Shown piece by piece: positions 17,744 to 27,025 of a stretch of DNA of 64,000 bases. Position 1 is the first letter of the stretch. Every line of letters starts with the position of its first letter. The position numbers and the translations under genes were made by a program. The notes beneath the pieces are model-generated. The model saw only the letters and a list, made by a program, of their open reading frames with translations, was not told where the DNA came from and made no database searches. The DNA comes from Peribacillus folii (GTDB taxonomy: Bacteria > Bacillota > Bacilli > Bacillales > DSM-1321), in assembly GCF_030271255.1 (NCBI RefSeq), contig NZ_JASJOM010000002.1:186001-250000 (forward strand). The letters run 5' to 3'.

Positions 17744-18523
17744 TCACGAAATGGATATATAGCCAAAATGGAATTTGGCCGTTTTTCTCTTTTGTACATT
17801 AAAATCAAATTCCTCAAAGCGGGTGCTGCGGAAGTGGTCTTTCAACACGACTCTCTTTCGTGCCACCCGCTTGGCTTGTCCAATTATATCCATCGAGAGC
17901 CCCTTCCCCTCTGCAAAATGAGTCAAACCCTTGATACCGTGTGATTCGTTGATTGTTTCCTCAAACATGGGATCGAAATAAACCACATCAAAATGATTAT
18001 CCGGCATTGCTTTCAACATCTCATAATGATCGGCATGAATGACCTCTATGCTTCTCATCGCTTCAATCATCTTTTCCTCGGCATCACACCATGTCTTCAA
18101 ACCATGTTTCACTAGAAGAGCCAAATATGGATTGCCTTCCAATGCCACGATTCTTCCTTCTGCCCCGACTGCAAAGCTCGCAACAATCGCATCAGAGCCC
18201 AAGCCCAGCGTGCAATCCAGCACGGAACTGCCTCCCTTAATATCTCCTGCCATCAGAAAAGGGTCACTCTCCCCCCGGATGAGCCTTTTCATGCGGATCA
18301 TGGCAAGGTTCGGATGAAAGAAGAAGGGTTCCTTTTCGCTGTACCGATATAACTCCATTCTTTTTTTCCCATATACAAGACAGTCTTCTTGCCCGTTTTC
18401 GATTTGAATATCGTGCACCGAGCGTTTTTTCCGCGCTATATAGCGAACTTGTAATTCTTCCGCTACCCTTTTTGCTAACACAGCCGTTTCTTCGTCGGCT
18501 TTTCCAACTGTAGTGACAAACAT
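17744..18523 (-). CDS. ypiP: YpiP-like class I SAM-dependent methyltransferase
   Basis: The 259-residue protein has an N-terminal head (MFVTTVGKADEETAVLAKRVAEEL) and then a Rossmann methyltransferase core: SVLDCTLGLGSDAIVASF, the acidic ALEGNPYL loop and the catalytic-type FDVVYFDPMFEE, where DPMF stands for the DPPY motif of N-methyltransferases. It resembles the RsmJ-like family, and its position between ypjP and brxA fits YpiP. RNA methylation is inferred. The ATG at 18523 follows AAAAAGGGGATT. It converges on the gamma-glutamyltransferase with no gap. Confidence 0.8.
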   Translation of the reverse strand: MFVTTVGKADEETAVLAKRVAEELQVRYIARKKRSVHDIQIENGQEDCLVYGKKRMELYRYSEKEPFFFHPNLAMIRMKRLIRGESDPFLMAGDIKGGSSVLDCTLGLGSDAIVASFAVGAEGRIVALEGNPYLALLVKHGLKTWCDAEEKMIEAMRSIEVIHADHYEMLKAMPDNHFDVVYFDPMFEETINESHGIKGLTHFAEGKGLSMDIIGQAKRVARKRVVLKDHFRSTRFEEFDFNVQKRKTAKFHFGYISIS

Positions 18524-18557
18524 GATCAATCCCCTTTTTACGCGCTTAAATTTGAAA

Positions 18558-18583
18558 GGAATGCCCCGTTGCCGGGACATTCC
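18558..18583 (-). terminator. probable terminator after brxA
   Basis: GGAATGCCCCG and CGGGACATTCC form an 11-bp stem with one G-T pair; the T tract on the minus strand is short (TTTCAAATTT). Confidence 0.5.
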
Positions 18584-18589
18584 AATTTA

Positions 18590-19030
18590 TCACTTATTTA
18601 CTTGGCCGAATGCTTTTAGTAAATTCTCCATTATGGCTTCCATTGGCTGCCCTTCAATATCATGGCGAGGAATGAAGTGGAGGACCTCTTTCCCCTTCAA
18701 AAGAGCCATGGATGGTGAAGAAGGCTCTATTCCCGAGAAGTATTCCCTCATTTTAGCAGTTGCTTCCTTATCTTGACCCGCAAAAACCGTCACAAGATGA
18801 TTTGGCTTCCCCTCTTCAGCCTGAAGCACGGCCTGGGTGGCAGCCGGACGGGCTAAACCGGCGGCACAGCCGCAAACTGAATTGACGACCACCAATGTCG
18901 TCCCTTCTGCAGTTTCCATGAAGTTTTCAACCGCTTCAGCAGTTTCCAGCTCCTCGAAGCCTGCCTGCACCAGTTCCGCACGCATTGGCTTCACCATTTG
19001 TTTCATATATTCATCATATGCCATCGACAT
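18590..19030 (-). CDS. brxA: bacilliredoxin BrxA (YphP)
   Basis: The 146-residue thioredoxin-like protein removes bacillithiol from S-bacillithiolated proteins. The CGC active site (Cys53-Gly-Cys55) in VVNSVCGCAAGLARPAATQ and the beginning MSMAYDEYM agree with YphP/BrxA. The start at 19030 has GAGGAGG upstream. It indicates that the organism makes bacillithiol. It is transcribed before ypiP on the same strand but with a probable terminator between. Confidence 0.93.
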   Translation of the reverse strand: MSMAYDEYMKQMVKPMRAELVQAGFEELETAEAVENFMETAEGTTLVVVNSVCGCAAGLARPAATQAVLQAEEGKPNHLVTVFAGQDKEATAKMREYFSGIEPSSPSMALLKGKEVLHFIPRHDIEGQPMEAIMENLLKAFGQVNK

Positions 19031-19250
19031 AAAAAAAACCTCCTCATACAAATCTTCAATTTGTTTAATCATACTATATATTTGCTCAATTATGCAAAAA
19101 TGGCGCTTACTTTTCATGGTAAACAGTACATCACCTGAAGCCCTGCTGCATCCGCATCCATTCCCAATTCACGGAGAGTCCTTAATTCATATAAAAAATC
19201 AATAAGGGTACCTTAACCATTAACACAAAACCAAACGAAGAGGTGCATGT

Positions 19251-19700
19251 ATGAAAGCATTGCTCGTGATTCTATTATTTTTCTGCGCCTCCTTCATCCA
19301 CTCTCCCCATTCGCAAGCAATGGTGCCTTGCAGCATAGTATTGGAGCCGATTGATGGAAAACTAGCAAACGCAAAGGGAGCGGCTTTGATTTACAAAGTG
19401 CAATTACGGCCGCCAAGCTCTGCACGAACTAGTGTAAGCATCCTTGGAGTGCACCTGCCCACTCCATCTTCCTACGGAAATTATGATGGATATGAAGGCT
19501 TTGCATTTATACCTGGCGTGATAAGTTGGCAATTCACACTCTTTCCTTCCCCAGAAGAAGAAAGTCCGACCTGGGCTGGGAGATTTGATGAGATAACCGC
19601 GGAAATGCAAAATGCCAAGGTGCAAATCCGACTTTCCAATTCAAAGGCCGCTAAGCTAGGACCGGCTATCTTGGAAAGTGATATCAAAAACTGCGATTGA
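19251..19700 (+). CDS. secreted protein of unknown function (149 aa)
   Basis: A signal peptide (MKALLVILLFFCASFIHSPHSQA) precedes a mature part of about 125 residues with two Cys (in VPCSIVLEP and at the end, IKNCD) that could form one disulfide. The sequence is beta-prone (GAALIYKVQLRPPSSARTSV, ISWQFTLFPSPEEES). GAAGAGGTGCATGT precedes the ATG. It is monocistronic, convergent with ilvD. No family was recognised. Confidence 0.7.
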   Translation: MKALLVILLFFCASFIHSPHSQAMVPCSIVLEPIDGKLANAKGAALIYKVQLRPPSSARTSVSILGVHLPTPSSYGNYDGYEGFAFIPGVISWQFTLFPSPEEESPTWAGRFDEITAEMQNAKVQIRLSNSKAAKLGPAILESDIKNCD

Positions 19701-19748
19701 TACGTTCGTTTCCATTAGCAGGCAAATTTCATGGATTCAAAGGAAAAT

Positions 19749-19776
19749 GGGCTCGGAATTTTTTCATTCCGAACCC
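19749..19776. terminator. bidirectional terminator between the secreted protein gene and ilvD
   Basis: GGGCTCGGAAT pairs with ATTCCGAACCC (one G-T pair) followed by CTTTT on the plus strand. Confidence 0.7.
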
Positions 19777-19823
19777 CTTTTGAAGTCCATTGCCTATTAA
19801 AAAATAATGGGCATCATCCCAAA

Positions 19824-21509
19824 CTAAACTTTCATGACACCGCCCGAGCTTGCATTCGTTACAAGCTTTGAGTAACGTGCTAAATAGCCTGTTCTCACTT
19901 TGGACTCGAAGCCTTTCCAATTGGCTTTCCGTCTTTCGAATTCTTCATCGGAGATTTCCAATTGGATGGTCCTGTTTTCCAAATCCAACTCGATGATATC
20001 ACCATCTTCAACAAATGCGATTGGCCCCCCCTCTGCTGCTTCTGGAGAAATATGGCCGATGCTGATGCCGCGGGAAGCTCCTGAAAAACGTCCATCCGTG
20101 ATCAAACCGACTTTGGCCCCGAGACCCCTTCCGACGATTTGGGAAGTGGGTGCCAGCATTTCCGGCATGCCTGGACCCCCTTTTGGTCCCTCATAGCGGA
20201 TGACCACTACATTCCCTTCTTTTACCTTTCCAGTTATGATGCCGGAGAGCGCATCTTCTTGGGAATCGAAGCATATCGCTGGTCCCCTGTGATACCCACC
20301 GACAGATGCGTCAACGGCTCCCACCTTGATGATCGAACCTTGCGGGGCAAGATTCCCGAATAAAACCGCAAGACCCCCACGCTCTGAATGCGGGTTATCC
20401 AAAGGATGGATGACATCCTTGTCCAGGATTTCACATCCTATAACATTCTCACGGAGCGTTTTGCCTGAAACGGAAAGGCAGTCGCCATTGAAGGCACCTG
20501 GTTTTTTGAGCAGCTCGTTGATGATGGCACTTACACCGCCTGCATTATGTACATCTTCAATATGATAATCCGATGCAGGGGCAATTTTGGCTAAATGCGG
20601 CACCCGGTTCGCGATTTCATTGATGCGTTCCATCGGATATTCAAATCCTGATTCATGCGCCAATGCAAGTGTATGGAGAACGGTGTTAGTCGAACCGCCC
20701 ATTGCCATATCCAATGCAAATGCGTTATCGATGGCATCTATCGTCACAATATCACGGGGCTTGATGTCCTGCTTGATGATTTCCATCAATTGCTTTGCCG
20801 ATTTCTTGACGAATTCTTTACGTTCCTCGGCGACGGCCAAAATCGTTCCATTTCCCGGAAGTGCAAGTCCCAGACCCTCAGCAAGACAGTTCATCGAGTT
20901 TGCCGTGAACATTCCCGAACATGATCCACATGTCGGACATGCGACTTGCTCGATTTCCTGCAAATCCTCTTCATTGATATTCCCAGCTTGATAAGCGCCC
21001 ACTCCTTCGAATACGGAAGTCAATGAAAGAGATTTACCGTTTTTGTCTTTACCTGCTTTCATTGGACCACCGCTTACGAAAATGGTTGGGATATTGACGC
21101 GGAGAGCGCCCATCATCATTCCCGGCGTTATTTTATCACAGTTTGGAATGCAGACCATTCCGTCAAACCAATGTGCAGATACAACCGTTTCCACCGAATC
21201 CGCGATGATTTCCCGGCTTGGCAGGGAATAGCGCATGCCGATGTGGCCCATAGCAATTCCATCATCTACTCCGATCGTATTGAATTCAAAAGGTACCCCT
21301 CCAGCCTCACGAATGGCTTCCTTCACGATTTTTCCGAATTCCTGAAGATGGACATGTCCCGGAACGATATCAATATAGGAATTACAAACCGCAATGAACG
21401 GTTTGCCGAAATCTTCTTCCTTTACTCCCGCTGCACGCAGCAAGCTTCTGTGAGGAGCACGATCGACTCCTTTTGTTATCATGTCACTTCTCTTGTTTGA
21501 TGTAGACAT
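19824..21509 (-). CDS. ilvD: dihydroxy-acid dehydratase
   Basis: The 561-residue iron-sulfur enzyme dehydrates dihydroxy acids in valine, leucine and isoleucine synthesis. [11 protein letters not shown] near residue 48, [11 protein letters not shown] and [17 protein letters not shown] supply the cluster cysteines, and [20 protein letters not shown] is the C-terminal signature. The ATG at 21509 has GGGGGTACAGCAA upstream; a further in-frame start 21 bases earlier is less likely. No T-box or other leader is visible in the 225 bases before it. In B. subtilis ilvD also stands apart from the main ilv-leu operon. Confidence 0.97.
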   Translation of the reverse strand: MSTSNKRSDMITKGVDRAPHRSLLRAAGVKEEDFGKPFIAVCNSYIDIVPGHVHLQEFGKIVKEAIREAGGVPFEFNTIGVDDGIAMGHIGMRYSLPSREIIADSVETVVSAHWFDGMVCIPNCDKITPGMMMGALRVNIPTIFVSGGPMKAGKDKNGKSLSLTSVFEGVGAYQAGNINEEDLQEIEQVACPTCGSCSGMFTANSMNCLAEGLGLALPGNGTILAVAEERKEFVKKSAKQLMEIIKQDIKPRDIVTIDAIDNAFALDMAMGGSTNTVLHTLALAHESGFEYPMERINEIANRVPHLAKIAPASDYHIEDVHNAGGVSAIINELLKKPGAFNGDCLSVSGKTLRENVIGCEILDKDVIHPLDNPHSERGGLAVLFGNLAPQGSIIKVGAVDASVGGYHRGPAICFDSQEDALSGIITGKVKEGNVVVIRYEGPKGGPGMPEMLAPTSQIVGRGLGAKVGLITDGRFSGASRGISIGHISPEAAEGGPIAFVEDGDIIELDLENRTIQLEISDEEFERRKANWKGFESKVRTGYLARYSKLVTNASSGGVMKV

Positions 21510-21736
21510 TTGCTGTACCCCCAATTTCACCCAAATGTTTGATAATTCAGATAATATAATTTTTAGTATACTCTAAAAATTCTAACATATTTACATACAA
21601 ATGCAACCATTGATCGGTTAATTTTCTATAAAAATCACTTTTCTAAAATAATAGAGCGCGATAACATTTTCAGGTACCGCCATAGCTTGATAAAAATGGC
21701 TACCCTATGCTACCCAAAATTTGTAGAAATCAAAAA

Positions 21737-21763
21737 AGGCATGGGGTCTATCACCCCATGCCT
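21737..21763 (-). terminator. terminator after ypgR
   Basis: AGGCATGGGGT and ACCCCATGCCT form a perfect 11-bp stem with a five-base loop, continuing into T residues on the minus strand. Confidence 0.92.
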
Positions 21764-21772
21764 GAATCCCTC

Positions 21773-22912
21773 TTACCTTTCATCATTCGGTTGTCTTGAT
21801 TCCGTCATTTGCTTCCAAACCGAACCTTTTGCCTCTTCACCATTTTCAATCCGATCGATCGCCATCTTGATCTGCAGGGCGACTTCGAATTCAGGATCTT
21901 GTTCCGCTTCCTTTAAGTATGGGAGGGTCGATTCATCCCCAGCTTCGTATAAAAACATCGCAGCCCTCCACCTGACCAATTTGTTTTTATCCGTAAGCGA
22001 TTGTGACATCTCTCCCATGGCTTCTTCAAAGCCAAGGTCGGATAAACAGTCACCAGCCGTCCGTCTAACGGCAGCACTCTTATCCTTCAATGCTTTATAT
22101 AGGCTTGGAAGCACCTGCCTATCTTCGATCATGCCAAGATAAACGACAGCCAGCCTTCTGATCGAAACCTTGCTATCGGCAAGGGCCATATCCAATACCG
22201 GGATATCAGCGACGGTCGGATCTTCCATTTGCTCTAACGCCTGATACCGTTTTTCCCAACTTTCATCACTGAGCATTTCGGCAGTCAATTTGATTTTGGG
22301 ACGTTTCACAAATGCTTCTCTTTTATCGGTCATTTGATCAGCTGCCGCTGCAAGCTGTTTAATCCGTTCCTCCGGATACGCGGCGATTAGCTCGTCCGAT
22401 ACCTCCTTGACGATATCTTCCATTTCTCCATATCTTACACCGTAATCCTTCCATTTTCGAAGCATGACCACGTTATCATCTTCTTTTTGTGCGGCGGCAA
22501 TCCCCTTCAGGAAATAATCGGGCAAAGCAAAACGTTTTTCGTGCTGGCTATCACTCGCTTTGATTTGCATCGGAATGCCTTTGAATTGTTGGACGGCAAC
22601 CGTCACTTCACCATAATGTTCATTTAACACCGTTTGCTCGTTCTGTTCTTCGGTTTTTTCACCGAACACCTGACGGATCTGCACCAAAATATCTTTCCAA
22701 TCATATTTCGCATTACGCTCGATCGCCAGGAAATCCGCAACATGATAAACACCCTTCACCCCATCGATCGTGAATAACTCCTTGATCAACTGTGGTGCCT
22801 GCTCAGCTTGATCCTTCTTATAATTATTGCTTTTACCTGCTGAAAGCTCTTCCGTCAGGTTGATTTTCATTGTATTCGGACTTGGTGTCGGTTCGATTGA
22901 TTTAATTTTCAA
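21773..22912 (-). CDS. ypgR: YpgR-like conserved virulence factor C family protein (Nfu N-domain plus HEAT-like repeats)
   Basis: The 379-residue protein starts MKIKSIEPTPSPNTMKINL, the pattern of the Nfu/NifU N-terminal domain (residues 1-95 with GVKGVYHVADFLAIERN). From about 200 on there are HEAT-like helical repeats (MEDPTVADIPVLDMALADSKVSIRRLAVV, LGMIEDRQVLPSLYKALKDKSAAVRRTAGD and a third). This architecture is that of CvfC from Staphylococcus and YpgR from Bacillus. The repeats suggest protein binding; an iron-sulfur connection is inferred from the N-domain only. The start is TTG at 22912 after AAAAGGAGAG. Confidence 0.85.
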   Translation of the reverse strand: MKIKSIEPTPSPNTMKINLTEELSAGKSNNYKKDQAEQAPQLIKELFTIDGVKGVYHVADFLAIERNAKYDWKDILVQIRQVFGEKTEEQNEQTVLNEHYGEVTVAVQQFKGIPMQIKASDSQHEKRFALPDYFLKGIAAAQKEDDNVVMLRKWKDYGVRYGEMEDIVKEVSDELIAAYPEERIKQLAAAADQMTDKREAFVKRPKIKLTAEMLSDESWEKRYQALEQMEDPTVADIPVLDMALADSKVSIRRLAVVYLGMIEDRQVLPSLYKALKDKSAAVRRTAGDCLSDLGFEEAMGEMSQSLTDKNKLVRWRAAMFLYEAGDESTLPYLKEAEQDPEFEVALQIKMAIDRIENGEEAKGSVWKQMTESRQPNDER

Positions 22913-23003
22913 AGTATATCTCTCCTTTTACAAAACGTTTCCATGTACTTGATAGTATCACAACGGCCCCTGTTTCTCATGCAATTGGGGCTGACGAAAA
23001 AAA

Positions 23004-23035
23004 GACTGGTCCAAGTTTTCTCCCTTGGGCCAGTC
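23004..23035 (-). terminator. terminator after the ABC-F gene
   Basis: GACTGGTCCAAG pairs with CTTGGGCCAGTC around a short loop; the minus strand continues with T7 (A-run at 22997-23003). Confidence 0.9.
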
Positions 23036-23040
23036 CCCGC

Positions 23041-24918
23041 TTATTCCTCTTCCAATTTCTCGGCTAAATAGGTCCATCTTTCAAGCATATACTCCAGCTT
23101 TTCCGTTAAATCCTTTTCTTCTTCAAGCAGAAGACGAACTTGTTCAAAATCGCTCCCGGCTGATGACATCTCTGCCGTGATATCTTTCAGTCGCAGTTCG
23201 ACTTGCTCCATTTTCCCTTCTATCTCTTCCCATTCCTTACTTTCGGCATAGGTCAGCTTTTTCTTTTTCTTTTCTGTCCGATTCTGCTGAGGTTCAGGCG
23301 TTTTAACCGGTGCCATCTCTTCCGTCTTTTCTTCCAGGAACTCGGAATAGTTCCCATAATAAAAATCAATCTCCCCTTTTTTCCTGAAGACCAGAAGTTG
23401 ATGGCACGTCTTTTCAAGGAAATACCGATCATGTGATACGGTGATGACGACACCTGAAAACGTTTCTAAGTAATCTTCCAGGACGGTTAAGGTCTGCGTA
23501 TCCAAGTCATTTGTCGGTTCATCCAACAGCAGGACGTTGGGTGCACCCATTAATATATTCAGGAGGTACAGACGCCTTTTCTCGCCACCGGAAAGCTTGC
23601 GGATCGGCGTTCCATGAGATCCCATCGGAAAGAGGAACCTTTCAAGCATCTGTGCGGCGGAAATGAAGCTGCCATCTTTAAGGGCAATCGAATCTGCCGT
23701 TTCACGGATATACTCGATCATACGGAGGTTCTCATCCATATCAACGCTTTCTTGCGTATAGTAGCCGATTTTAACAGTTTGTCCCATTTCCACGTTTCCT
23801 TCATCGATAGGCTCCCGTCCGGCCAAAATATTCAACAGGGTTGATTTTCCGCTGCCATTATTGCCAACGATCCCGATTCGGTCACCGGGCTTGAAGAGGA
23901 AGGAAAAATGGTTGATGATCGACTGCTGTCCAAAGGATTTGGAGACATCCTTCAGCTCGAGTACCTTCTTTCCAAGCCGGGCGCCACTCAATTCCATTTC
24001 CAGGCTCTCCGTTTTTTGCTTATCCTTCACACCTGATTCCAATGTTTCGAAGCGTTGGATTCGTGCCTTCTGTTTTGTTGTACGAGCCTTCGCGCCTTTA
24101 CGGATCCAGGCCAGTTCTTTTTTGAATAAGCTTTCTTTTTTCGATCTCTCGGCAGACTCGTTTTCTTCACGAATGGCTTTCGACTCTAAATAATCCGCAT
24201 AGTTTCCCCGGTATTCAAAAAGCTGCGTTTGGGCGATTTCCCAAATTTTATTGGATACCCGGTCAAGAAAATAGCGATCATGGGTTACAAATAAAACCGA
24301 CTTCTGGTATTTCGCCAAATATTCTTCCAACCAAGTGATGCTTTCAAAATCAAGATGGTTCGTAGGCTCGTCGAGGATCAGCAAGTCAGGCGTTTCGATC
24401 AGCGTTTTTGCCAGGGCCGCGCGTTTTTTTTGGCCTCCTGACAGCTCACCCAGCTTCCGTGAGTGGTCAGGCAGGCCTAACTTGGTAAGTATCGTTCTCG
24501 CATTGGCACTCGTATCCCAGGCCCCAAGCGTGTCCATATCCTGCTGCTGCTTCAGCAAACGATCCTGTATAGCGCCATTCTGAGGGTCGAGTTGGAGTTG
24601 AACCAACGTCATTTCATACTCCTTGATCAGCGAGAATACCGGAGTCGGGCTTTCGTACATATATTCCATGATCGTCAATTTCTCATCAAAATGCGGATCT
24701 TGTGATAGATAAGAAATTGTGTAATCATTCGGATGATCCTTTATTCCCAGATCACTATCTTCCAATCCCGCAATGATATTCAACAAAGTGGATTTACCGG
24801 TGCCATTAATACCGACGATCCCGATTTTTTCCCCTTCAGTAATTGAAAAAGAAACATCCTTGAACAGGAGTTTTTCCCCTTGGGTCTTCATTACATGTTC
24901 CATGCTAAAAACTTTCAT
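23041..24918 (-). CDS. ABC-F family ATPase (Uup/YfmR-like translation factor)
   Basis: The 625-residue soluble protein has two ATPase domains joined by a charged linker and no membrane segments. Domain 1: GINGTGKST, LSGGQKKRAALAK, LLILDEPTNHLD. Domain 2: GNNGSGKST, LSGGEKRRLYLL, VLLLDEPTNDLD. A lysine-rich stretch near residue 540 leads into a C-terminal coiled coil of about 75 residues. This layout is that of Uup/YfmR proteins, which act on stalled ribosomes; an antibiotic-resistance role is less likely but cannot be excluded. The ATG overlaps the ypgQ stop by four bases (ATGA), so it is cotranscribed with ypgQ. Confidence 0.9.
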   Translation of the reverse strand: MKVFSMEHVMKTQGEKLLFKDVSFSITEGEKIGIVGINGTGKSTLLNIIAGLEDSDLGIKDHPNDYTISYLSQDPHFDEKLTIMEYMYESPTPVFSLIKEYEMTLVQLQLDPQNGAIQDRLLKQQQDMDTLGAWDTSANARTILTKLGLPDHSRKLGELSGGQKKRAALAKTLIETPDLLILDEPTNHLDFESITWLEEYLAKYQKSVLFVTHDRYFLDRVSNKIWEIAQTQLFEYRGNYADYLESKAIREENESAERSKKESLFKKELAWIRKGAKARTTKQKARIQRFETLESGVKDKQKTESLEMELSGARLGKKVLELKDVSKSFGQQSIINHFSFLFKPGDRIGIVGNNGSGKSTLLNILAGREPIDEGNVEMGQTVKIGYYTQESVDMDENLRMIEYIRETADSIALKDGSFISAAQMLERFLFPMGSHGTPIRKLSGGEKRRLYLLNILMGAPNVLLLDEPTNDLDTQTLTVLEDYLETFSGVVITVSHDRYFLEKTCHQLLVFRKKGEIDFYYGNYSEFLEEKTEEMAPVKTPEPQQNRTEKKKKKLTYAESKEWEEIEGKMEQVELRLKDITAEMSSAGSDFEQVRLLLEEEKDLTEKLEYMLERWTYLAEKLEEE

Positions 24919-25559
24919 AAGCGTACATCCCATTCCTTATAAAATTCCTTTAAATACCCAACCATATATTCATGTCTCTCACGAGCAATCGTCTTCGCCG
25001 TACTTGTATTAAGCAGCTCCTCCAAGCGAAGTAATTTTTCATGAAAGTGATGAACGGAAGAACTTTTCCCGTTCCTATATTCCAGCTTGGTCATATTTTC
25101 CCTTACAGGGAGCCCAGGATCATACATGGGCTGCCCCATCTTTCCCCCAAAAGCAAACGTCCTGGCAATCCCGATGGCGCCCATTGCATCCAAACGATCC
25201 GCATCCTGAACGATTTCAGCCTCGATGGAAGGCAAATCCCGCTGCCCGGAACTATACGAAATGGTACGGATGATCGCTAGAATGGCCTTCTTGCTAGCAT
25301 CATCGAGCTTTAAATCCTGCATCCATCCATTCAGCTTATCCCACCCTGCTTCAACAACGTCATTGAGCTTATCATCCGGAATATCATGAAGGAGCGCGGC
25401 CATTTCAATGATGAACGCATTTCCCCTTTTTTCTTCTTTGGCAATATGTAAAGCCAGTTTCCGAACACGATCGATGTGGAACCAATCATGGCCGCTGGCA
25501 TCAGAATTCAATTGATCGAATACATAATTCTCCGTTAAATCAATCATCGTTTGCTTCAT
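24915..25559 (-). CDS. ypgQ: YpgQ-like HD-domain phosphohydrolase
   Basis: The 214-residue protein carries an HD-domain metal site: HDWFHIDRVRKLAL near residue 23, AALLHDIPDDK near 56 and EIVQDADRLDAMGAIGIARTF near 122. It belongs to the YedJ/YpgQ group, for which nucleotide pyrophosphohydrolase activity has been reported; other HD substrates remain possible. The ATG at 25559 is preferred because GGAGTGG precedes it. It is the first gene of a two-gene unit with the ABC-F ATPase. Confidence 0.87.
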   Translation of the reverse strand: MKQTMIDLTENYVFDQLNSDASGHDWFHIDRVRKLALHIAKEEKRGNAFIIEMAALLHDIPDDKLNDVVEAGWDKLNGWMQDLKLDDASKKAILAIIRTISYSSGQRDLPSIEAEIVQDADRLDAMGAIGIARTFAFGGKMGQPMYDPGLPVRENMTKLEYRNGKSSSVHHFHEKLLRLEELLNTSTAKTIARERHEYMVGYLKEFYKEWDVRL

Positions 25560-25763
25560 TTCACCACTCCATGTCCTCTCCATTTTACCATGGTTCTCAT
25601 TGTAGTTGTGCTTTTATCTTCTTTGGCCCAACTGATTTCTAATCCGCCGATCGAACCGTAATGGCAAATCCTCAAATGTAGATTCAATTTAGCCATTAAC
25701 GATAAGGGACCACAAAAAGAGCCCAACAGATCATGCTCCTTCTGATGAACTCCAATTGATTTT

Positions 25764-26240
25764 TCATAATAATTTTTTTATATCACTTTCAAGCTCCAAG
25801 GGTTTTGTTTTGGGAGCATATCTACTGATGATCTTCCCATTACGGTCGATCAAGAACTTCGTGAAATTCCACTTAATCGATTTCGATCCCATCAATCCCG
25901 GAGCATTTTCTGCCAGATATGTGAACAAAGGGTGAGCGTCCTTTCCATTGACATTCACTTTGGCAAACATCGGGAAAGTGACGCCATGATTCAATTTACA
26001 ATATGAATCGATTTCCAAGTCATCTCCCGGCTCTTGGTTCAAAAATTGATTGCACGGAAATCCGAGAATGACCAGTCCCTGACTTTCATATTGTACATAG
26101 AGACTTTGCAGATCATCATACTGTGGCGAAAATCCGCATTTGCTCGCGGTATTCACTATAATCATCACTTTGCCCCTGTATTCCTCAAGCGAAATGGTTT
26201 CGCCATTGATTTTATTGACGTTAAATTCGTATATGGACAT
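25764..26240 (-). CDS. bsaA: glutathione-peroxidase-family thiol peroxidase BsaA
   Basis: The 158-residue protein has the peroxidase triad regions NTASKCGFSPQY (peroxidatic Cys35), GFPCNQF and WNFTKFLID. The Cys form of this family in Bacilli probably uses thioredoxin or bacillithiol systems and not glutathione. AAAGGGGAGATCATAC precedes the ATG. It lies between ypgQ and metA as in B. subtilis, with an extra gene inserted upstream of it. Confidence 0.93.
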   Translation of the reverse strand: MSIYEFNVNKINGETISLEEYRGKVMIIVNTASKCGFSPQYDDLQSLYVQYESQGLVILGFPCNQFLNQEPGDDLEIDSYCKLNHGVTFPMFAKVNVNGKDAHPLFTYLAENAPGLMGSKSIKWNFTKFLIDRNGKIISRYAPKTKPLELESDIKKLL

Positions 26241-26323
26241 GTATGATCTCCCCTTTAATATGATGCTGTCATTTTACCGTAAATCGCGTTGCATTTACCA
26301 ACTTTACTAATCATCTTTCACCA

Positions 26324-26857
26324 TCATTCCTGAATCCTCACCGCTTGTATCGATTGTATCAAATACTCCACCATATCTTCCAAATCTTCCATTTGTTCTT
26401 CTTTGACCAACCTTCCGAAAGAAACCTTGCAGACAGTGGCATAATCGGGCTTCTCCTTTTTACGGACCGTTTTGCTGGTCTTGAAGGTTATGATCCTCTG
26501 ATCTCCCCAAATCCTTTCCAGCTGGTCCAAAAGCTCCCGGGCTAACATTTCATCGAGCTTAGCCGGAATGGAGATGAATATATCGACCGTGCATCCGGCA
26601 TGTGTTTCATTAATCTGGGTATCAAGTAACTCGGCACTGAGGTTTTCGATTCCCGCATGGATCTTTATCGCGCCGCTAATGGAAATTGGCGCCACTACTT
26701 GCTTCAGTTCCAGTTCAATCTTGTATGTTCTCGACATGGTAGAGAGATTCACGATATCATCACGGCTGATGACTGTTATATCGCCGACGAAATCACGGTC
26801 ATAAACCGCTCCTTCCAATACCACCTTCATATTTTCGAATGCTGTAGGATCGAACAC
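26324..26857 (-). CDS. conserved cytoplasmic protein of unknown function (177 aa)
   Basis: The protein begins (GTG) MFDPTAFENMKVVLEGAVYDRDF and is a mix of beta strands and helices without signal peptide, membrane span, or catalytic motif that I recognise. Two parts stand out: LKQVVAPISISGAIKIHAGIENL (residues 52-74) and the helix LARELLDQLERIWGDQ (about 105-120). GGAGGTGTATGAGG gives a strong ribosome binding site. It is alone between bsaA and the divergent metA, with 165 bases to metA. Low-complexity segments are absent and the frame is intact, so it is a real gene of unknown role. Confidence 0.75.
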   Translation of the reverse strand: MFDPTAFENMKVVLEGAVYDRDFVGDITVISRDDIVNLSTMSRTYKIELELKQVVAPISISGAIKIHAGIENLSAELLDTQINETHAGCTVDIFISIPAKLDEMLARELLDQLERIWGDQRIITFKTSKTVRKKEKPDYATVCKVSFGRLVKEEQMEDLEDMVEYLIQSIQAVRIQE

Positions 26858-27025
26858 CCCTCATACACCTCCAATTTCTTACGTTTATCTGGATCATTGT
26901 CATCCCATCTTACCATTAACGTGTCATTTCCTTCTTCGATTTACAACAAATTATTAAAATACCTTTTCTATTCAGGAATTTTCTATATAATGAAAATATT
27001 ATGATTTTGGTGAAGGAGGATAATC

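Noticed and set aside
21510..21736. Possible T-box leader before ilvD
   Set aside because: No AGGGTGG-type T-box sequence or terminator/antiterminator pair is visible.
26880..27025. Possible S-box (SAM riboswitch) before metA
   Set aside because: The leader is too short and lacks the conserved S-box blocks.
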